DNA of 15,434 nt from positions 1-15,434 of the forward strand of contig DASZZV010000465.1 in assembly GCA_035544835.1 (NCBI GenBank). Direction: 5' to 3'. Positions within the stretch are counted from its first letter, which is position 1. Each line of letters begins with the position of its first letter. Under the pieces are notes generated by a model. The model made no database searches and was not told where the DNA came from. It worked only from the letters and a program-made list of their open reading frames with translations. The translations under genes were made by a program, and so were the position numbers. Below, piece by piece: positions 14,972 through 15,434 of the stretch. Origin of the DNA: DASZZV01 sp035544835. Its GTDB lineage: Bacteria > Acidobacteriota > Thermoanaerobaculia > Gp7-AA8.

Positions 14972-15190
14972 ATGAAGTACTACCGAGGAACGCAATTCGT
15001 CCCGATGAAGGGGATGGCGGAGATGTATTACGAGGCCGACGAGGAAGACAACGTCATTCGCTGCATGACCGTCGTGCCCTCCACCGGTGAGGTGGAGCGG
15101 ATGGACAAGCCCGTCATCAAGAAACTCTTCCGGCCGGAGATGCTGGAGAGCGTGGGGAGTGAGGACTTCGAGAAGTACTGGGGGAGGTGA
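14972..15190 (+). CDS. Small acidic hypothetical protein (72 aa)
   Basis: A 72-residue protein I do not recognise with confidence. It begins MKYYRGTQFV, has a YEADEEDNVIR stretch (20-30) and then TGEVERMDKPVIKKLFRPEML (38-58), and ends DFEKYWGR. There is no signal peptide, membrane segment or cysteine pair. The layout (short strand, acidic turn, strand, 'G-V' turn, C-terminal helix) faintly recalls DUF6881-like small proteins, but this is a guess. It is a credible gene because of the strong CGGAGG site, a clean ATG and a composition unlike the shadow frames around it. It is divergent from the OsmC gene and followed by the repeat cluster at the window end. Confidence 0.6.
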   Translation: MKYYRGTQFVPMKGMAEMYYEADEEDNVIRCMTVVPSTGEVERMDKPVIKKLFRPEMLESVGSEDFEKYWGR

Positions 15191-15253
15191 GTAAGCGACA
15201 CTAGGTTATCATTTCGTCCCAATTCAATGATCTCTACCGACCTACCGGGATCC

Positions 15254-15276
15254 AGCGCGCGAAGGCGCGCGGCAGA
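15254..15276 (+). repeat. Hairpin repeat C, unit 1
   Basis: AGCGCGCGAAGGCGCGC followed by GGCAGA: a 6-bp stem GCGCGC/GCGCGC with a GAAG loop (15255-15270) and a conserved GGCAGA tail. It is homologous to the two arms at 15341-15406, from which it differs by a paired G-C to C-G swap in the stem. Confidence 0.65.
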
Positions 15277-15279
15277 CCT

Positions 15280-15303
15280 GTAGCACCGGGCGTAAGCCCG
15301 GTG
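15280..15303 (+). repeat. GTAG-headed REP-like hairpin, copy 4
   Basis: GTAG (15280-15283) is followed at once by an 8-bp perfect stem CACCGGGC/GCCCGGTG with a GTAA loop (GNRA-type). The window ends with CACCGGGC at 15427-15434, which may be the start of another copy of this stem, but there it lacks the GTAG head and the rest is cut off. Confidence 0.6.
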
Positions 15304-15340
15304 TTGCGCGGATGCCGGTCTCCGCCAATCTTTAAATCTG

Positions 15341-15406
15341 GTGAGCCCGCGAAGGCGGGCGGCAGATCGTCGGCACATCGTCTGCCGCCCGCCTTCGCGG
15401 GCTCAC
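15341..15406. repeat. Perfect 26-bp inverted repeat (two opposed repeat C units)
   Basis: The arm 15341-15366 (starting GTGAGCCCGCGAAGGCGGGC) is the exact reverse complement of 15381-15406, separated by 14 bases. Each arm contains its own GCCCGC-GAAG-GCGGGC hairpin and the GGCAGA tail of unit 1. The paired, head-to-head layout is that of a REPIN (two REP units in inverse orientation). No gene is seen in 15191-15434 apart from these repeats; a minus-strand frame crossing it has repeat-driven composition. Confidence 0.75.
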
Positions 15407-15434
15407 AGTTTCGTTAACGCTCAAAACACCGGGC

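Noticed and set aside
15028..15378. A 116-residue minus-strand open frame at the window end
   Set aside because: It is antisense to the small acidic gene and then runs through palindromic repeats; its composition is repeat-driven.
15254..15434. Repeat cluster as a possible CRISPR array
   Set aside because: Units are unequally spaced, inverted relative to each other, differ in sequence and lack regular unique spacers; no cas gene is present.

Overview
The window reads as one ordinary chromosomal stretch of a GC-rich Gram-negative bacterium. The Gram-negative call rests on a tripartite-type RND pump with its periplasmic adaptor, an L,D-transpeptidase with a signal peptide, and a secreted multidomain nuclease. 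The very long Ig/lamin-tail-domain protein and the widespread '(T)GTCATCCTGAG..GAAGGATCT' repeat remind me of Acidobacteriota (Thermoanaerobaculia-like) metagenome genomes. That placement is an inference and is not proven here. I see no phage, integrase, transposase, CRISPR, tRNA or rRNA.

Layout. (1) 39-1423, minus: a HugZ/PNPOx-like protein followed by a YdeI/OmpD-associated family protein, with stop and start overlapping. (2) 1572-2858, plus, divergent from (1): a small UBP-type zinc-finger protein and a type I L-asparaginase (ansA). (3) 3067-3756, minus: a YkuD L,D-transpeptidase, convergent with ansA across a repeat-filled gap. (4) 9437-4070, minus: an apparent operon of RND periplasmic adaptor, RND (HAE1-type) inner-membrane pump and cation diffusion facilitator. 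No outer-membrane channel gene lies in the window. (5) 9826-14445, plus: a 1539-residue secreted protein with order signal peptide, lamin-tail domain, two Ig-like repeats, second lamin-tail domain, SbsA-like Ig domain, DNA/RNA non-specific (DRGH) endonuclease, then several cadherin/Ig/PKD-like domains. (6) 14878-14456, minus: an OsmC-family peroxidase-like protein, then a divergent 72-residue acidic hypothetical protein (14972-15190).

The most notable non-coding content is a set of small palindromic repeats in the intergenic gaps. One composite inverted-repeat element occurs twice in opposite orientations: between ansA and the transpeptidase gene, and filling the spacer between adaptor and pump genes. 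A second inverted repeat of the CCCTCTCCCC/GGGGAGAGGG type lies upstream of the transpeptidase. Four GC-rich hairpins, each headed by the tetranucleotide GTAG (REP-like), sit in the gaps; one supplies the stop codon of the YdeI-family gene and another abuts the ribosome binding site of the adaptor gene. A cluster of related hairpins, including a perfect 26-bp inverted repeat, closes the window. I do not see a convincing new multi-gene system. The nuclease architecture and the repeat placement are the parts most worth a second look.
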